57,683 bases of DNA from Gemmatimonadota bacterium (GCA_022564055.1 JADFMD010000007.1:1-57683), one strand, 5' to 3'. Shown: positions 1 to 8,915, counted from the stretch's first letter. The notes: generated by a model not told the origin, from the letters alone. Numbers and translations: made by a program.

Positions 1-62
1 CTTGAACGCCTTGCGTTCCACCTCCGGAGATCATTCCGGAGGTGGTACGCAAGGCGTTCAAG
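1..62. repeat. Terminal inverted repeat (fold-back) at window start
   Basis: Bases 1-27 are the reverse complement of bases 36-62 except for one mismatch (17 against 46), with an 8-base spacer. The right arm codes for a normal stretch of acetolactate synthase, while the left arm brings a TGA at 3-5 into that frame. This looks like a fold-back artefact at a contig end, not a biological element; a true palindrome cannot be excluded from the sequence alone. Confidence 0.85.
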
Positions 63-1268
63 CAGGCGCTCGCCGAGAAGCCAGGGGTCAGCTTCATCGA
101 CTTCCCCGAAAACATCGCCAGTGCCGATATCGAGGGGAAGGAGCCGCTCAGGGTGCAGGCGGCGGCGACTCCGGAGCCGCCCGCCGCAAAGGTAAAGCAG
201 GCCGCCGAGATCATCTCGGGTGCCAAACACCCCATCATCATGGCCGGGAACGGGGTCATTCGCGCCCGCGCCACGGAGCAGCTACAGGCTTTTGCCGAGA
301 AGCTCCAGATTCCGGTTGCGACCACGTTCATGGCCAAGGGTGCGATACCGTTTTCGCACCCCCTGAGCCTCGGCACGGTGGGCCTTCAGGCACATGACTA
401 CGTCGACTGCGGGTTCGACCGAGCCGACGTGATCATCTGCGTTGGCTATGACATGATCGAGTACCATCCTTACCTGTGGCACCCCGAAAAACACGCCCAG
501 ATCCTACACATCGACCAGACGCCGGCCGAAGTGGATGAGCACTACATACTCGCGGCGGGCGTCATCGGAGACGTCGGTGAGGCCCTGCGCCGGATCGGTG
601 AACTGGCGCGGCCCCAGCAGGAGCCAAAGCTTGGAACGCTGCGGGACTTCGTTCTCCGAGAGCACTCTGAGCACGCGGAAAATCCGGCGTTTCCCATCGT
701 GCCCCAGCGCATTCTCTGGGACCTCCGCCAGGTGCTCGAGCCCGAGGATATCGTCGTATGCGACGTGGGTGCTCACAAGATGTGGACCGCCCGGCTCTAT
801 GAGGCCGAGCGGCCCAACACCTGCATTATCTCGAACGGCTTCGCCAGCATGGGGATCGGCGTGCCCGGTGCCATCGCGGCCAAGCTGGCCCACCCCGACC
901 GCACGGCGGTTACCGTGACGGGCGATGCAGGCTTCCTGATGAACTGTCAGGAGATCGAGACCGCTCTTCGTATCGAGACCCCGATCATCGTTCTCATCTG
1001 GACCGACGCCGAGTATGGCTTGATCCACTGGCACCAGCTACAGCACTTCGGACGACCCAGCCATATCAGCTTCAACAATCCCGACTTCGTGAAATTTGCC
1101 GAGAGCTTCGGGGCCAAGGGTTATAGGGTGCAGGCCGCGGACGAACTGGTTCCCGTCCTCACGCAGGCCATCGCCGACGACACGGTTGTGATCATCGACT
1201 GCCCGGTGGATTACTCGGAGAACATGAAGCTGACCGAAAAGCTGGGGAAGCTCGTCTGTCCGATATAG
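30..1268 (+). CDS. alsS: Acetolactate synthase, catabolic AlsS-like, 5' truncated
   Basis: ThDP-dependent enzyme that condenses two pyruvates to 2-acetolactate and CO2, feeding acetoin or branched-chain amino acid synthesis in the cytoplasm. About 410 of an expected 550 residues are present. The N-terminal ThDP domain with the catalytic glutamate is missing because the window starts inside the gene. Visible parts are the central domain, with VGYDMIEYHPYLWH resembling Bacillus AlsS, and the C-terminal ThDP/Mg site GDAGFLMN near base 921. The C-terminal NPDFVKFAESFGAKGYRV stretch is also AlsS-like. In-frame sequence resembling the family begins near base 30 (IIPEVVRKAF); a GTG at 42 is not a credible start. 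No small regulatory subunit follows, which fits the catabolic type. The gene converges on the next one with a 30-base gap. IlvB or another ThDP decarboxylase is a less likely alternative. Confidence 0.85.
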   Translation: MIPEVVRKAFKQALAEKPGVSFIDFPENIASADIEGKEPLRVQAAATPEPPAAKVKQAAEIISGAKHPIIMAGNGVIRARATEQLQAFAEKLQIPVATTFMAKGAIPFSHPLSLGTVGLQAHDYVDCGFDRADVIICVGYDMIEYHPYLWHPEKHAQILHIDQTPAEVDEHYILAAGVIGDVGEALRRIGELARPQQEPKLGTLRDFVLREHSEHAENPAFPIVPQRILWDLRQVLEPEDIVVCDVGAHKMWTARLYEAERPNTCIISNGFASMGIGVPGAIAAKLAHPDRTAVTVTGDAGFLMNCQEIETALRIETPIIVLIWTDAEYGLIHWHQLQHFGRPSHISFNNPDFVKFAESFGAKGYRVQAADELVPVLTQAIADDTVVIIDCPVDYSENMKLTEKLGKLVCPI

Positions 1269-1298
1269 CGTTTGGCTGAATTAGCGAGACCCCAGCCG

Positions 1299-2297
1299 CT
1301 ATTCGTCGTTGGCGGGCAGTCCCGCAGATCGTGCCGCCTCGCAGAAGCGACGGATAATCGAGGCCACGGGCTCAACGGTGCCAATTCCGGACACGCTCTT
1401 TCCGGCCTGCCAGTAGTCTCCTCCAGCGCTCGTGGCGTGAAGAGCCCGGCGAAGCTGCCAAAAGGACTTCACGGCGTAGATCGTGCGCATCCAGTGTTTG
1501 GTACGCTGCCCGCGAAGCATCCAACGGGCCAGCGGCCCCGCACGCAGGCCCAACCTCTGCACGGAGGGGGTGTTGATCACCGCGACCGGCACGCCGGTGA
1601 GACGCTCGCTGTGCACGATGTCGTCCTCGTTCGCGTCCACGATGGTCTGCTTGTATTCGTCACTGGCAGAGCATTCGTCCGTCGCGATGAAGCGGGTGCC
1701 CATCTGCACTCCGGCGTATCCCATTCTCAGGGCGGCGACGAATTCCTCCTCGTTCCCAACGCCGCCTGCGCATACGACGGGCAGGCCGAGATCACCGACG
1801 TCGTCCAGGAGAGCCCGGACTTCGAGGGGTCCCGCGTGTCCACCGGCCCGGTTGTTTACGGCTATGAGGCCGTGGACGCCACAATCGAGGCCCTTTTGGG
1901 CCCATTTACGCTCGGTCACGTCATGATATACCCGACCGCCCACCGGCTCGACCCGTCGAACCACCCAGTCCGGCTTCCCCAGTGAGGTCACAAAGAACCG
2001 CACACCCTCCTCCAGCGAAACATCGATCCACTCCTCCATCCGGCGCCGGTACAGTTTCGAAGATTGCTCGATGAGCGCGTTCATGCCGATCGGTCGGTCG
2101 GTGAGCGAACGGATTTTGCGGATGCCGGCCCGGAAGTCGTATCCGTGCACGAAGGTGAGAGAGATCGGCTGGAGCACCCCGAGCCCGCCCGCTTGTGAGG
2201 CGGCCGCGACGAGCTCGGGATTGGAACAGGGGTACATTGCGCCGCAGACGATGGGAATGGCGATTCCAGCGTCTACCATCAGGGGTGTCTCCGTCAC
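1299..2297 (-). CDS. Nitronate monooxygenase / 2-nitropropane dioxygenase family FMN protein
   Basis: TIM-barrel FMN flavoprotein of the NMO/NPD family, which oxidises alkyl nitronates; related members act on other acidic carbon compounds, so the substrate is open. Supporting motifs are the N-terminal [20 protein letters not shown], the NNRAGGHAG motif typical of NMO, the AGGVG phosphate-binding turn and MGTRFIAT near the C-terminal third. A GTG at 2318 is possible. The GTG at 2297 is preferred because it overlaps the upstream TGA as GTGA, a coupling pattern used throughout this window, and gives 332 residues. The gene is co-transcribed with the hotdog protein upstream. Confidence 0.85.
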   Translation of the reverse strand: MTETPLMVDAGIAIPIVCGAMYPCSNPELVAAASQAGGLGVLQPISLTFVHGYDFRAGIRKIRSLTDRPIGMNALIEQSSKLYRRRMEEWIDVSLEEGVRFFVTSLGKPDWVVRRVEPVGGRVYHDVTERKWAQKGLDCGVHGLIAVNNRAGGHAGPLEVRALLDDVGDLGLPVVCAGGVGNEEEFVAALRMGYAGVQMGTRFIATDECSASDEYKQTIVDANEDDIVHSERLTGVPVAVINTPSVQRLGLRAGPLARWMLRGQRTKHWMRTIYAVKSFWQLRRALHATSAGGDYWQAGKSVSGIGTVEPVASIIRRFCEAARSAGLPANDE

Positions 2298-2776
2298 GGT
2301 TTGGGTCCCAGCCGCCACAACACCACCACGCGGGCCACGACCTCCCCAGCTCGATCCCGGATCTCCGCGGTGACCGTGTAGTCGGTAGGCTCCAGGACGG
2401 CGGGGGGATCACAGGTGCACTCGGCGGTGAGCCGACCGCGCGCCTTCTTCACGAACTCCGTGGAAATATCGGTCACGATGCCGCGGACGGTGGGCGGTAG
2501 GCCCAGGAGCATGGCGAGGCCGCTCGTCAACTCGCCGAGATTGACGAGCGCCACGGCGTGTACCGAGTGAAGATGGTTGCGAACCCGGCGGCGATCCCGA
2601 AGCGACAGGCGGGCGTACCCCGGCTCCAGCGCCTCGACACGCGCACCGATGGTGGCGCTGTACGGGACACTGAGCCGCAACGCCTGGCTGAATACCCACT
2701 TCCCCCCCGGAATCCCTGAAAGCCGCTTCCACAGGCGCCCGAGCGATGTCCCTGTTGATTCGGCAGATCCAGCCAT
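2294..2776 (-). CDS. DUF4442 / PaaI-like hotdog-fold protein, possible thioesterase
   Basis: 160 residues. The central [22 protein letters not shown] resembles the helix and active-site region of DUF4442 and PaaI-type hotdog proteins, several of which hydrolyse acyl-CoA or acyl-ACP thioesters. The remainder alternates in a way consistent with one hotdog domain, as in [20 protein letters not shown]. There is no signal peptide, so it should be cytoplasmic. It overlaps the nitronate monooxygenase by four bases, so the two are probably translationally coupled. A link between acyl thioester turnover and the flavoprotein is only suggested by position. The substrate cannot be read from the sequence. 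Confidence 0.75.
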   Translation of the reverse strand: MAGSAESTGTSLGRLWKRLSGIPGGKWVFSQALRLSVPYSATIGARVEALEPGYARLSLRDRRRVRNHLHSVHAVALVNLGELTSGLAMLLGLPPTVRGIVTDISTEFVKKARGRLTAECTCDPPAVLEPTDYTVTAEIRDRAGEVVARVVVLWRLGPKP

Positions 2777-3085
2777 GTTGTGATGGGCTCTCCCGAGCTA
2801 CGGGGCTCCCCCCCCTGAGCGGTGGTCGATGGACCCGTGGCCATCGACGGGTCAATGCCTCACGGCCAAGATACCGGTTCGGCACGATGTCCGTCAGGCA
2901 GGGGTCATCGGGAGCCGACCCAATGGTGGACGACCGGGTATGCTTGGTGAGCCGGGTGGCCCTGGTTCACGACTCGAGGGCCCCGCCCGTACGGCCCCGA
3001 TGCACGATAGGCGCCGTGCGGCGCATGATGCGGACGCACCGTGCGGAAGTGGGCCAGCACTCAGATTTGGAGCGCGGAAAAGTCG
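2777..3085. other. Divergent intergenic region, 309 bp
   Basis: This lies between the minus-strand hotdog gene and the plus-strand small membrane protein. The short open frames here have no family character and no convincing ribosome binding site. Promoters for both divergent units should lie here, but no clear -35/-10 pair could be picked. Confidence 0.4.
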
Positions 3086-3385
3086 ATGCTGGAAAGTATT
3101 CTAGGTCCGCTTGTTTGGATCCTGGCTAACGTCGCCTACGGTGCGTACCTCCGTGACGGGGAGCGGGGCTTCAAGCGCCTCGCGGCTTTCTGCCTTGGTT
3201 TTCCTCTCACACTCTGTTCCAGTTTTTTCATGGCGCGCACCAGCGTCCGCAGGCAGCCCATGCGTGATGAGTTGGAAGAGGAGCGGGCACTCCTCCTGGA
3301 AATCCGGCGCGATCGGGCTCGACGGCTCTCTCAGAGTCCGGTGGCGGACGAGGGGCCGGACCTAGCGGGGGACGAGCAGGCCTGA
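3086..3385 (+). CDS. Small predicted membrane protein, unknown function
   Basis: 99 residues from the ATG at 3086, which has GGAAAAG just upstream; a GTG at 3041 would add 15 residues of no special character. The protein has two hydrophobic stretches (LGPLVWILANVAYGAYL, then AAFCLGFPLTLCSSFFMA). A highly charged helical tail (DELEEERALLLEIRRDRARR) follows, ending in an acidic, low-complexity region. It is probably an inner-membrane protein with a cytoplasmic tail. I recognise no family. The terminator hairpin 45 bases after the stop suggests a monocistronic unit, which supports it being a real gene. Confidence 0.6.
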   Translation: MLESILGPLVWILANVAYGAYLRDGERGFKRLAAFCLGFPLTLCSSFFMARTSVRRQPMRDELEEERALLLEIRRDRARRLSQSPVADEGPDLAGDEQA

Positions 3386-3429
3386 GCCGTCTCGCAGGCC
3401 GGTCCGGGAGAATGTATTATTCTTCCTTC

Positions 3430-3470
3430 CCGCGCCGGACCCCCCTCGGGGCCCGGCGCGGTGCTTTTTT
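3430..3470 (+). terminator. Rho-independent terminator
   Basis: The 9-bp perfect stem CCGCGCCGG / CCGGCGCGG (3430-3438 with 3453-3461) has a C/G-rich 14-base loop that can pair further, and is followed by TGCTTTTTT. It ends the unit containing the small membrane protein, just before the MATE gene. Confidence 0.9.
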
Positions 3471-3494
3471 CTACTCCGATGATCGTTTGCGCTC

Positions 3495-4853
3495 ATGCAC
3501 GTCATACGCCAGATGGTTCCAACGAGGGACCACATCACCGCGCTGCTCCGCTTGGCGTTACCCGTGGCCACCGTCCAGGTGGGATTCATCCTCATGGGGG
3601 CGGTGGATACGATCATGGTGGGACACGTCTCACCGAGGGATCTTGCCGCGGTAGCGCTCGGGAACCTCTACTTTTTCCTGACCACCAGCTTCGGGATGGG
3701 CACGCTCTTCGCCTTGGATCCCCTCGTTTCTCAAGCCTTTGGGGCCGGCGACCGCGCCGGGATCGCGCGGGCGTTTCAACGAGGTTTCGTGATTGCGGTC
3801 GGCTTGGCGGTCCTGAGTTCCCTTCTTCTGATGCCCGGGCGCCCGGTGCTCGCTTTTCTTCGCCAACCCGAGGAAGTGATTCCGATAGCGGCCGACTATG
3901 CGTTGGTATCCATACCGGGCGTGCTGGCCTTCTTCCTCTTCATCGTCTTACGGCAGGGTCTGCAATCGATGGGTCGGGTGGGGCCGATCGTCGTTGTGAT
4001 CGTCCTGGCGAACGCCGCCAACGTCTTTTTCAACTGGGTGCTCATCTTCGGAAATCTGGGTGCTCCCGCCTTGGGCGCGGTCGGATCCGGCTGGGCAACG
4101 ACGCTCAGCCGGTGGTTCATGCTCCTTACGTTGGTGTCAGTCGCCTGGCCGCTTCTTCGACCCTATCTGCGGCCGCTCCGAAGCGACGCGCTCATGCTCG
4201 AGCCCCTGCTCCGGATGTGCCGGCTCGGGGTTCCCATCGGGATCCAGTTCTTTCTCGAGTTCGGAGTGTTCGGGGCAATTGGAATTCTGATGGGGATGCT
4301 CGGGACGATCCCCATGGCGAGCCATCAGGTCGCAATCAACTTGGCGAGTGTGACCTTCATGATGGCGGTGGGGGTGACACAGGCGACCACGGTGCTCGTG
4401 GGGCAGGCCGTGGGTGCCGGAGACTCCGAGCGGGCCAGGCGTTCGGCAGGGGCAGGGTTGTTGGTCGCCGGTGCCGTGATGGCGTGCACCGGAGCGGTGT
4501 TCCTGAGCGTTCCTGGTTTCTTGGCGCGCCTCTATACCCCCGACCTGGAGGTCGTGGGGCTCGCCACCACGCTCATCCCTGTGGCCGGAATTTTCCAGAT
4601 CTTCGACGGATTACAAGCGGTGGGGTCGGGTGTGCTCAGGGGAGTCGGCGATACACTCGCGCCGATGCTCGTCAACCTGGTCGGGTTCTGGTTGATCGGG
4701 TTGCCCATCAGCCTTTACCTGGCCTTTCCGGGCGGGCTCGGACCGCTGGGGCTTTGGTGGGGGTTGGCGTCCGGGCTGGCAGCGGTGGCGCTCTTTCTCC
4801 TCATTCGCGTGAGGATCCGCTTTGGAAGGGATCTGACGCGAATCGCGGTCTAG
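3495..4853 (+). CDS. MATE family multidrug/Na+ or H+ antiporter (NorM-like)
   Basis: 452 residues with about twelve hydrophobic segments in two homologous halves. The N-terminal LALPVATVQVGFILMGAVDTIMVGHV and the mid-protein RLGVPIGIQFFLEFGVFGAIGILMG are the equivalent first helices of each half, characteristic of MATE transporters. ALDPLVSQAFGAGD and VLVGQAVGAGD are the paired QAxGAGD-type loops. It should export cationic drugs, or unknown metabolites, across the inner membrane using a Na+ or H+ gradient; substrate and coupling ion cannot be told. No strong Shine-Dalgarno precedes the ATG at 3495 or the in-frame ATG at 3513, so the start is uncertain by six residues. The gene converges on the M16 peptidase gene. 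Confidence 0.92.
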   Translation: MHVIRQMVPTRDHITALLRLALPVATVQVGFILMGAVDTIMVGHVSPRDLAAVALGNLYFFLTTSFGMGTLFALDPLVSQAFGAGDRAGIARAFQRGFVIAVGLAVLSSLLLMPGRPVLAFLRQPEEVIPIAADYALVSIPGVLAFFLFIVLRQGLQSMGRVGPIVVVIVLANAANVFFNWVLIFGNLGAPALGAVGSGWATTLSRWFMLLTLVSVAWPLLRPYLRPLRSDALMLEPLLRMCRLGVPIGIQFFLEFGVFGAIGILMGMLGTIPMASHQVAINLASVTFMMAVGVTQATTVLVGQAVGAGDSERARRSAGAGLLVAGAVMACTGAVFLSVPGFLARLYTPDLEVVGLATTLIPVAGIFQIFDGLQAVGSGVLRGVGDTLAPMLVNLVGFWLIGLPISLYLAFPGGLGPLGLWWGLASGLAAVALFLLIRVRIRFGRDLTRIAV

Positions 4854-4883
4854 GCATCCGGCGCGCGGAGCGGTCCTATTTCG

Positions 4884-7442
4884 TCAGAATTTCTTGTCCG
4901 CGTCCGGATCATAGGAATCTCCGAGCAGATCCTTGATGTCGCCCTCGTTCATCCCGGCGTTGTCAAAGTCGACCTCCCCGCCCTCGTCCTCCGAGATCGC
5001 GTCCGGAGCGATCGAAGCGATCGAAACCGGGGGCTCCTCGTCGCCCGCGGACGGGCCAAGGAGCATCGAAGCGATCGAAGCCGGTGGCTCCTCGTCGCCT
5101 GCCGACGGGCCCAGGAGCATCGAAGCGATCGAAACCGGTGCCTCCTCGTCCTCCGGACGCGGGTCCGGGACTCCCGAAACCGACGGCTCCTCGAGTTCCG
5201 GGAGCGGGTCAGGGTCGGTTGAATCCGACGGCTCCTCGAGCTCCGGGATCGGGTCAGGGGCGATCGAAGCCGATGGCTCGTCGAGCTCCGGGAGCGGGTC
5301 CGACGCGTTGGAGGGCGATGGCGCATCGCCCTTCGGGATCGAGTCCGTGGAGATCGAAGCGATCCAATCCGCTGTGTCCTCCGCGTCCTCCAAAGGGTCT
5401 CTGACGATCGGCTTTTTCTTGACTGCGGCAGGTGAAACCGACGCTCCCCGCCACCCCCCTAGCACATCGACCAGTTCCGCGGTGTTTCTCGTCCGGAAAA
5501 AATACGCTCTTCCCTTGGTTGGCCGCAGGTAGATTCCCGGCCCGACCAGGCCCAACGCGAGCGGTACGGAACGAAACACGTCCTTCCGGAACCAGACCTG
5601 GTGAAATCGGCGGGTCGAAATCTCCAACAAGTCGTCGGGCTTCAAGACGCGGGACCGATACGCCAGAAATTTGATGCGGAGGTGGTCCGGAAACACGATG
5701 ATCTTATGGGGGAACAGCGAGAGATAGAGGATGGAGAGTGCGACGGCCGTGGTGAGCATGGCTGCATAGAACAGCAGTTGGCTATTGTAATTGTCGATGG
5801 TCACGACGAAGGCGAGTGCCAAGGCCTGAACGACGAAAACGATCAGCCGGCCCACGATCAATCCGACAGCCCCGAAGCCGACCACCGCACCGATCAGCAG
5901 CGGAATGGGCATCCGAAAACGCGCCACATAAAGAATGCCAGCCATCGTCACCGGGCGCGTGAGGGTCCATGCGACCCCCCGAACCGTGAGGAACACGAGC
6001 AAGAGGGCGACGATCGCAAGCATTCCTTGGCTCATCGGCTGCGCTCTGACGAGTGTGGTGACTTCTCGCTCAGAGACGAAGGTGCGGGCCGCGAACTCTG
6101 CCACCTCGTCTTGGGTCACATCCGCGAAGAAGGAAAGCAGATCCGGGAAGTCCGCATACTTGGAGGGGTCGTAGAAATTGCGAAGCACCCAGAAGTTGAG
6201 GGCTTGTGCCGTCGAGTTTTCCCCGCGAAGACGCTCGACTAGGGCGGTTCGGTCCGCTTCGAATTCCTCGGGAGGCAGCGTACCATTTACGAGGGCTGCG
6301 ATCTCCTCGTCGATGATTCCTTGGGCGAAGTCGTATTCGCTCTCCGCGATGGAGCCCTCAATCTGCAGGAATCCGCCCGGCCCTCTCTGCGTGGTGCTGA
6401 CCTGTAGTCCATACACCGCCTTCTGTTCTCCGTACCGAAGGCGTTGATTCAGACGGCGCCTCAACAGGTCGCGGACGAACAGCAGCATCAAATCATCCTG
6501 GGTATTGCTGTTGAAGAGCTTGTACTGAGCCGAATACCGCACGTTGGGGCCGAACCCCCAGTAGTAGGTGGCCCGCCGTCGGGCGGGGTCTTCTACGGCC
6601 ACCTCCCTGGGAGGAACGTGCCTCTTGATGAGGGATCCGAACGTGCGCTCCGCGATTTCCAGGACTTCGCTGCGGCCGAGGTCCCCGATCACCGTGAGCG
6701 TCATCGCCTCCGGCACGTAATAACGTTCGTAGAAATCGGCGACGTCCTCCGGCGTGATGCGTTGTAGGCTAGCCCAGCGGTCGTACCGGCGGCCACCTCG
6801 GGTCTTCATACGAAACTCACGCCGCCAAAAATCGCGAGGCAGGAGCCAGGAAGGGTTGAGCAGCGCCCACAGGCCTTCGAAAAACTCACGCGGTTGCGCG
6901 TTGATCTCCAGAGCCACGGGCTGGCGGTTCCGCTCCACGACGTCGGCACCCATCACGTGCGGGGATAACACCCGGGATAACCATTCGAGGGCGAACCCCC
7001 CGTGCTCCTTCGAAACGGTCACATAGTACCAAGTATGATCCGGGGTGGTGAATCCGTTGTGGCGGCCACCGATGCCGTCGATCGCGTCGTTGATTTCCTG
7101 CTCGGTGCGTCCGTCGTGATCGGAAAAAAGGATGTGCTCCGTCAGGTGTGCGAGCTCCTCCTTCCCGCGAGGATCCGAATCCCATCCGTACGGCACACCG
7201 AGGCTGATAGAGACGTTGGGGGCCTGCGGCATTTGCTTGAACCAGACTCTCAATCCGTTCGACAGGTAAAACGTTTCGAATCCGGAGAAGGGGTTTACCT
7301 TCATCTCGCTCGGCGGAGGGGCCAGCGAATCCGGGGTCTGTGACCAGACGCCGCGCGGCATCACAGCCACGAAGAGGACCAGCCCAAGAAAGGCCGGCAA
7401 TTTGAGAAGGCTGGGCCTCCTCTCTAGAACGATAGGCGTCAT
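4884..7442 (-). CDS. Exported M16 metallopeptidase fused to membrane segments, a PH-like domain and an acidic repeat tail
   Basis: 852 residues from the ATG at 7442, preceded by GGAGAAAGGA; an ATG at 7490 is possible but lacks this site. A signal peptide ends near GVWSQ. The zinc site HLTEH (residues 99-103) and the third ligand glutamate (about 179, in ALEINAQ) mark the inverted HxxEH fold of M16. A second M16-like half continues to about residue 480. Three or four hydrophobic segments follow (about 490-610), then a region like a bacterial PH domain (IIVFPDHLRIKFLAYRSRVL onward). The last 170 residues are Ser/Pro/Asp/Glu repeats. M16 proteins usually degrade peptides or process precursors as two-lobed clamps; one M16 unit here implies dimerisation or a partner. 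The tail function is unknown. Confidence 0.8.
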   Translation of the reverse strand: MTPIVLERRPSLLKLPAFLGLVLFVAVMPRGVWSQTPDSLAPPPSEMKVNPFSGFETFYLSNGLRVWFKQMPQAPNVSISLGVPYGWDSDPRGKEELAHLTEHILFSDHDGRTEQEINDAIDGIGGRHNGFTTPDHTWYYVTVSKEHGGFALEWLSRVLSPHVMGADVVERNRQPVALEINAQPREFFEGLWALLNPSWLLPRDFWRREFRMKTRGGRRYDRWASLQRITPEDVADFYERYYVPEAMTLTVIGDLGRSEVLEIAERTFGSLIKRHVPPREVAVEDPARRRATYYWGFGPNVRYSAQYKLFNSNTQDDLMLLFVRDLLRRRLNQRLRYGEQKAVYGLQVSTTQRGPGGFLQIEGSIAESEYDFAQGIIDEEIAALVNGTLPPEEFEADRTALVERLRGENSTAQALNFWVLRNFYDPSKYADFPDLLSFFADVTQDEVAEFAARTFVSEREVTTLVRAQPMSQGMLAIVALLLVFLTVRGVAWTLTRPVTMAGILYVARFRMPIPLLIGAVVGFGAVGLIVGRLIVFVVQALALAFVVTIDNYNSQLLFYAAMLTTAVALSILYLSLFPHKIIVFPDHLRIKFLAYRSRVLKPDDLLEISTRRFHQVWFRKDVFRSVPLALGLVGPGIYLRPTKGRAYFFRTRNTAELVDVLGGWRGASVSPAAVKKKPIVRDPLEDAEDTADWIASISTDSIPKGDAPSPSNASDPLPELDEPSASIAPDPIPELEEPSDSTDPDPLPELEEPSVSGVPDPRPEDEEAPVSIASMLLGPSAGDEEPPASIASMLLGPSAGDEEPPVSIASIAPDAISEDEGGEVDFDNAGMNEGDIKDLLGDSYDPDADKKF
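5011..5310 (-). repeat. In-frame 54-bp and 45-bp tandem repeats in the M16 peptidase tail
   Basis: Two 54-bp units start at 5011 and 5065, with a partial third at 5119. Each codes for 18 residues, SIASMLLGPSAGDEEPP plus one variable residue. Next to them, 45-bp units start at 5185, 5230 and 5275, coding for variants of a 15-residue DPxPELEEPS-type unit. Both unit lengths are multiples of three, so copy-number change would keep the reading frame. Confidence 0.9.
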
Positions 7443-7601
7443 GGTCCTTTCTCCAGACGGACGCGGAATGGGCGCCGCAGTCCGCCTCACGGTTGCCGGC
7501 CGAGCGGCCCGTGCTCAACTTTCAGCGCAGCTCGCTCGCTTGAGCGGCGCAAGGCTCTTACTACGACACTAATACCACGACCGCATCCAGCCTACGTTTC
7601 T

Positions 7602-8162
7602 ATGTCCTTTCGATTCGAGCCTCTCGCAATCCCAGACGTGATCCGAATCACGCCGGTCCAGCACGGTGATCGCCGGGGCTTCTTTTCGGAGACCTACCGC
7701 GCCTCAGCGTTCGAGGCTGCGGGAATCCCGGACGTCTTCCTTCAGGACAATCATGCCCGTTCAACCCGCGGGGTGCTGCGCGGGCTGCACTACCAGGCGC
7801 CGCCGAAGGGACAGGCGAAGCTGGTCCGGGTCGTCCACGGGGATGTATTCGACGTCGCGGTGGACCTCCGTGTGGGCTCTCCCACGTTTGGCCAGTGGGC
7901 CGGGGGGGCTCTCTCTGGAGAGGATGGGGTGATTTTGTACATTCCCGAGGGGTTCGCGCATGGATACGTTTGCGTCAGCGAGCGCGCGGACCTGGTCTAT
8001 AAGGTCTCGAACGAATTCGACGCTGCGCTCGATGGGGGGATCGCTTGGGATGATCCGGCGATCGGGATTCCCTGGCCCGTAAAGAATCCCACTCTGTCCG
8101 AGAGGGACCTGGCCCTACCGACCCTCGATGCAGTGAACAGCCCATTCCGATTCCAGCAGTGA
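7602..8162 (+). CDS. rfbC: dTDP-4-dehydrorhamnose 3,5-epimerase (RmlC/RfbC family)
   Basis: 186-residue cupin enzyme that epimerises C3 and C5 of dTDP-4-keto-6-deoxyglucose on the way to dTDP-L-rhamnose, a precursor of surface polysaccharide. The substrate-binding RGFFSETYR, the catalytic His63 in VLRGLHYQAPP, and the PEGFAHGYVCVSERADLVYK segment with the active-site tyrosine all match the family at full length. The other three rml genes are not in this window, so a close relative acting on another dTDP-sugar is possible. It lies divergently from the M16 gene, with 159 bases between them, and overlaps the downstream hydrolase gene by GTGA. Confidence 0.93.
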   Translation: MSFRFEPLAIPDVIRITPVQHGDRRGFFSETYRASAFEAAGIPDVFLQDNHARSTRGVLRGLHYQAPPKGQAKLVRVVHGDVFDVAVDLRVGSPTFGQWAGGALSGEDGVILYIPEGFAHGYVCVSERADLVYKVSNEFDAALDGGIAWDDPAIGIPWPVKNPTLSERDLALPTLDAVNSPFRFQQ

Positions 8163-8914
8163 GGGAACATCATATTCGGGTTGCCCGAACGGGGCGCTAC
8201 TTCACCCTCGGATCGGCCGGTACGCAGCTCCGAGAAATCTGGGTCGTGTGCCATGGATATCGACAGTTGGCACGGCGCTTTCTCCGGCGGTTCGCCGACC
8301 TGGACGACCCAAACCGGCTGATCGTGGCGCCCGAAGGCCTCTCTCGCTTCTACCTCCACGACACGGAGGGCCGCCACGGAAAGGAAGTCCCGGTCGGCGC
8401 CACGTGGATGACGCGGGAGGACCGGGAGAACGAAATCAGCGACTATGTGGGATTTCTCGATGGAGTTCTCGACGAGGTGTTGGACGAGTTCCTGGACGAG
8501 GCAGTCGACGAGATCTTGGACGAGCCCCTGGACGAGGTTCCCCGCGAGGTCCCGGACGACGGGACCAGAGAGTCCGGTGGAGCGCCTCCGCGACTCACTG
8601 TGCTGGGGTTCTCACAAGGTGCCCAAACCGTTTGTCGGTGGGTGGCGGCGGGAGACTTTGCCGTAGAGCGGATCATCCTTTGGGGAGCGTATCTTCCCGA
8701 CGATTTCGATCTGGAACGGGGACCCAAGCGGTTGGGATCGGCGGGACTCGTTCTGGTACGTGGGCTTCGAGATCACTTCATCTCTGACGAGGCCCACGCC
8801 TCTCAAGAAAAAAAACTGGAGGCGCTTGGGATCCCCTTCCAGACGATCACGCATCCTGGAGGCCACGAACTCGACCCGGCCCTGTTGCGGGAGATCGCGG
8901 GTGTGGCGAGCTAG
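8159..8914 (+). CDS. Alpha/beta hydrolase, phospholipase/carboxylesterase-like, with an acidic repeat insertion
   Basis: 251 residues with a GTG start overlapping the epimerase stop (GTGA). The nucleophile elbow GFSQGAQ, the oxyanion-side VVCHGY, an aspartate region (VRGLRDHFI) and the final histidine in THPGGHELD give a complete Ser-Asp-His triad, in the order seen in bacterial carboxylesterases. It lacks a signal peptide, so is probably cytoplasmic. Between the beta strand carrying WMTREDRENEI and the elbow sits about 30 residues of LDEx repeats, absent from ordinary members. The substrate is unknown and the pairing with rfbC gives no clear hint. Confidence 0.8.
   Translation: MREHHIRVARTGRYFTLGSAGTQLREIWVVCHGYRQLARRFLRRFADLDDPNRLIVAPEGLSRFYLHDTEGRHGKEVPVGATWMTREDRENEISDYVGFLDGVLDEVLDEFLDEAVDEILDEPLDEVPREVPDDGTRESGGAPPRLTVLGFSQGAQTVCRWVAAGDFAVERIILWGAYLPDDFDLERGPKRLGSAGLVLVRGLRDHFISDEAHASQEKKLEALGIPFQTITHPGGHELDPALLREIAGVAS
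8468..8560 (+). repeat. 12-bp in-frame tandem repeat (LDEx)n
   Basis: Seven to eight degenerate copies of a 12-bp unit (CTG/TTG GAC GAG N) code for LDEV, LDEF, LDEA, VDEI, LDEP, LDEV, PREV and PDD. It lies inside the hydrolase gene and preserves its frame. Confidence 0.9.
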
Positions 8915-8915
8915 G

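Noticed and set aside
3461-4936. 491-codon plus-strand frame over the MATE gene
   Set aside because: It is arginine- and glycine-rich with no sense; the overlapping frame at 3495 encodes a complete MATE transporter.
5011-5310. CRISPR array
   Set aside because: The repeats are contiguous, in frame, 54 and 45 bp, with no spacers; they encode a protein tail. No cas genes are present.
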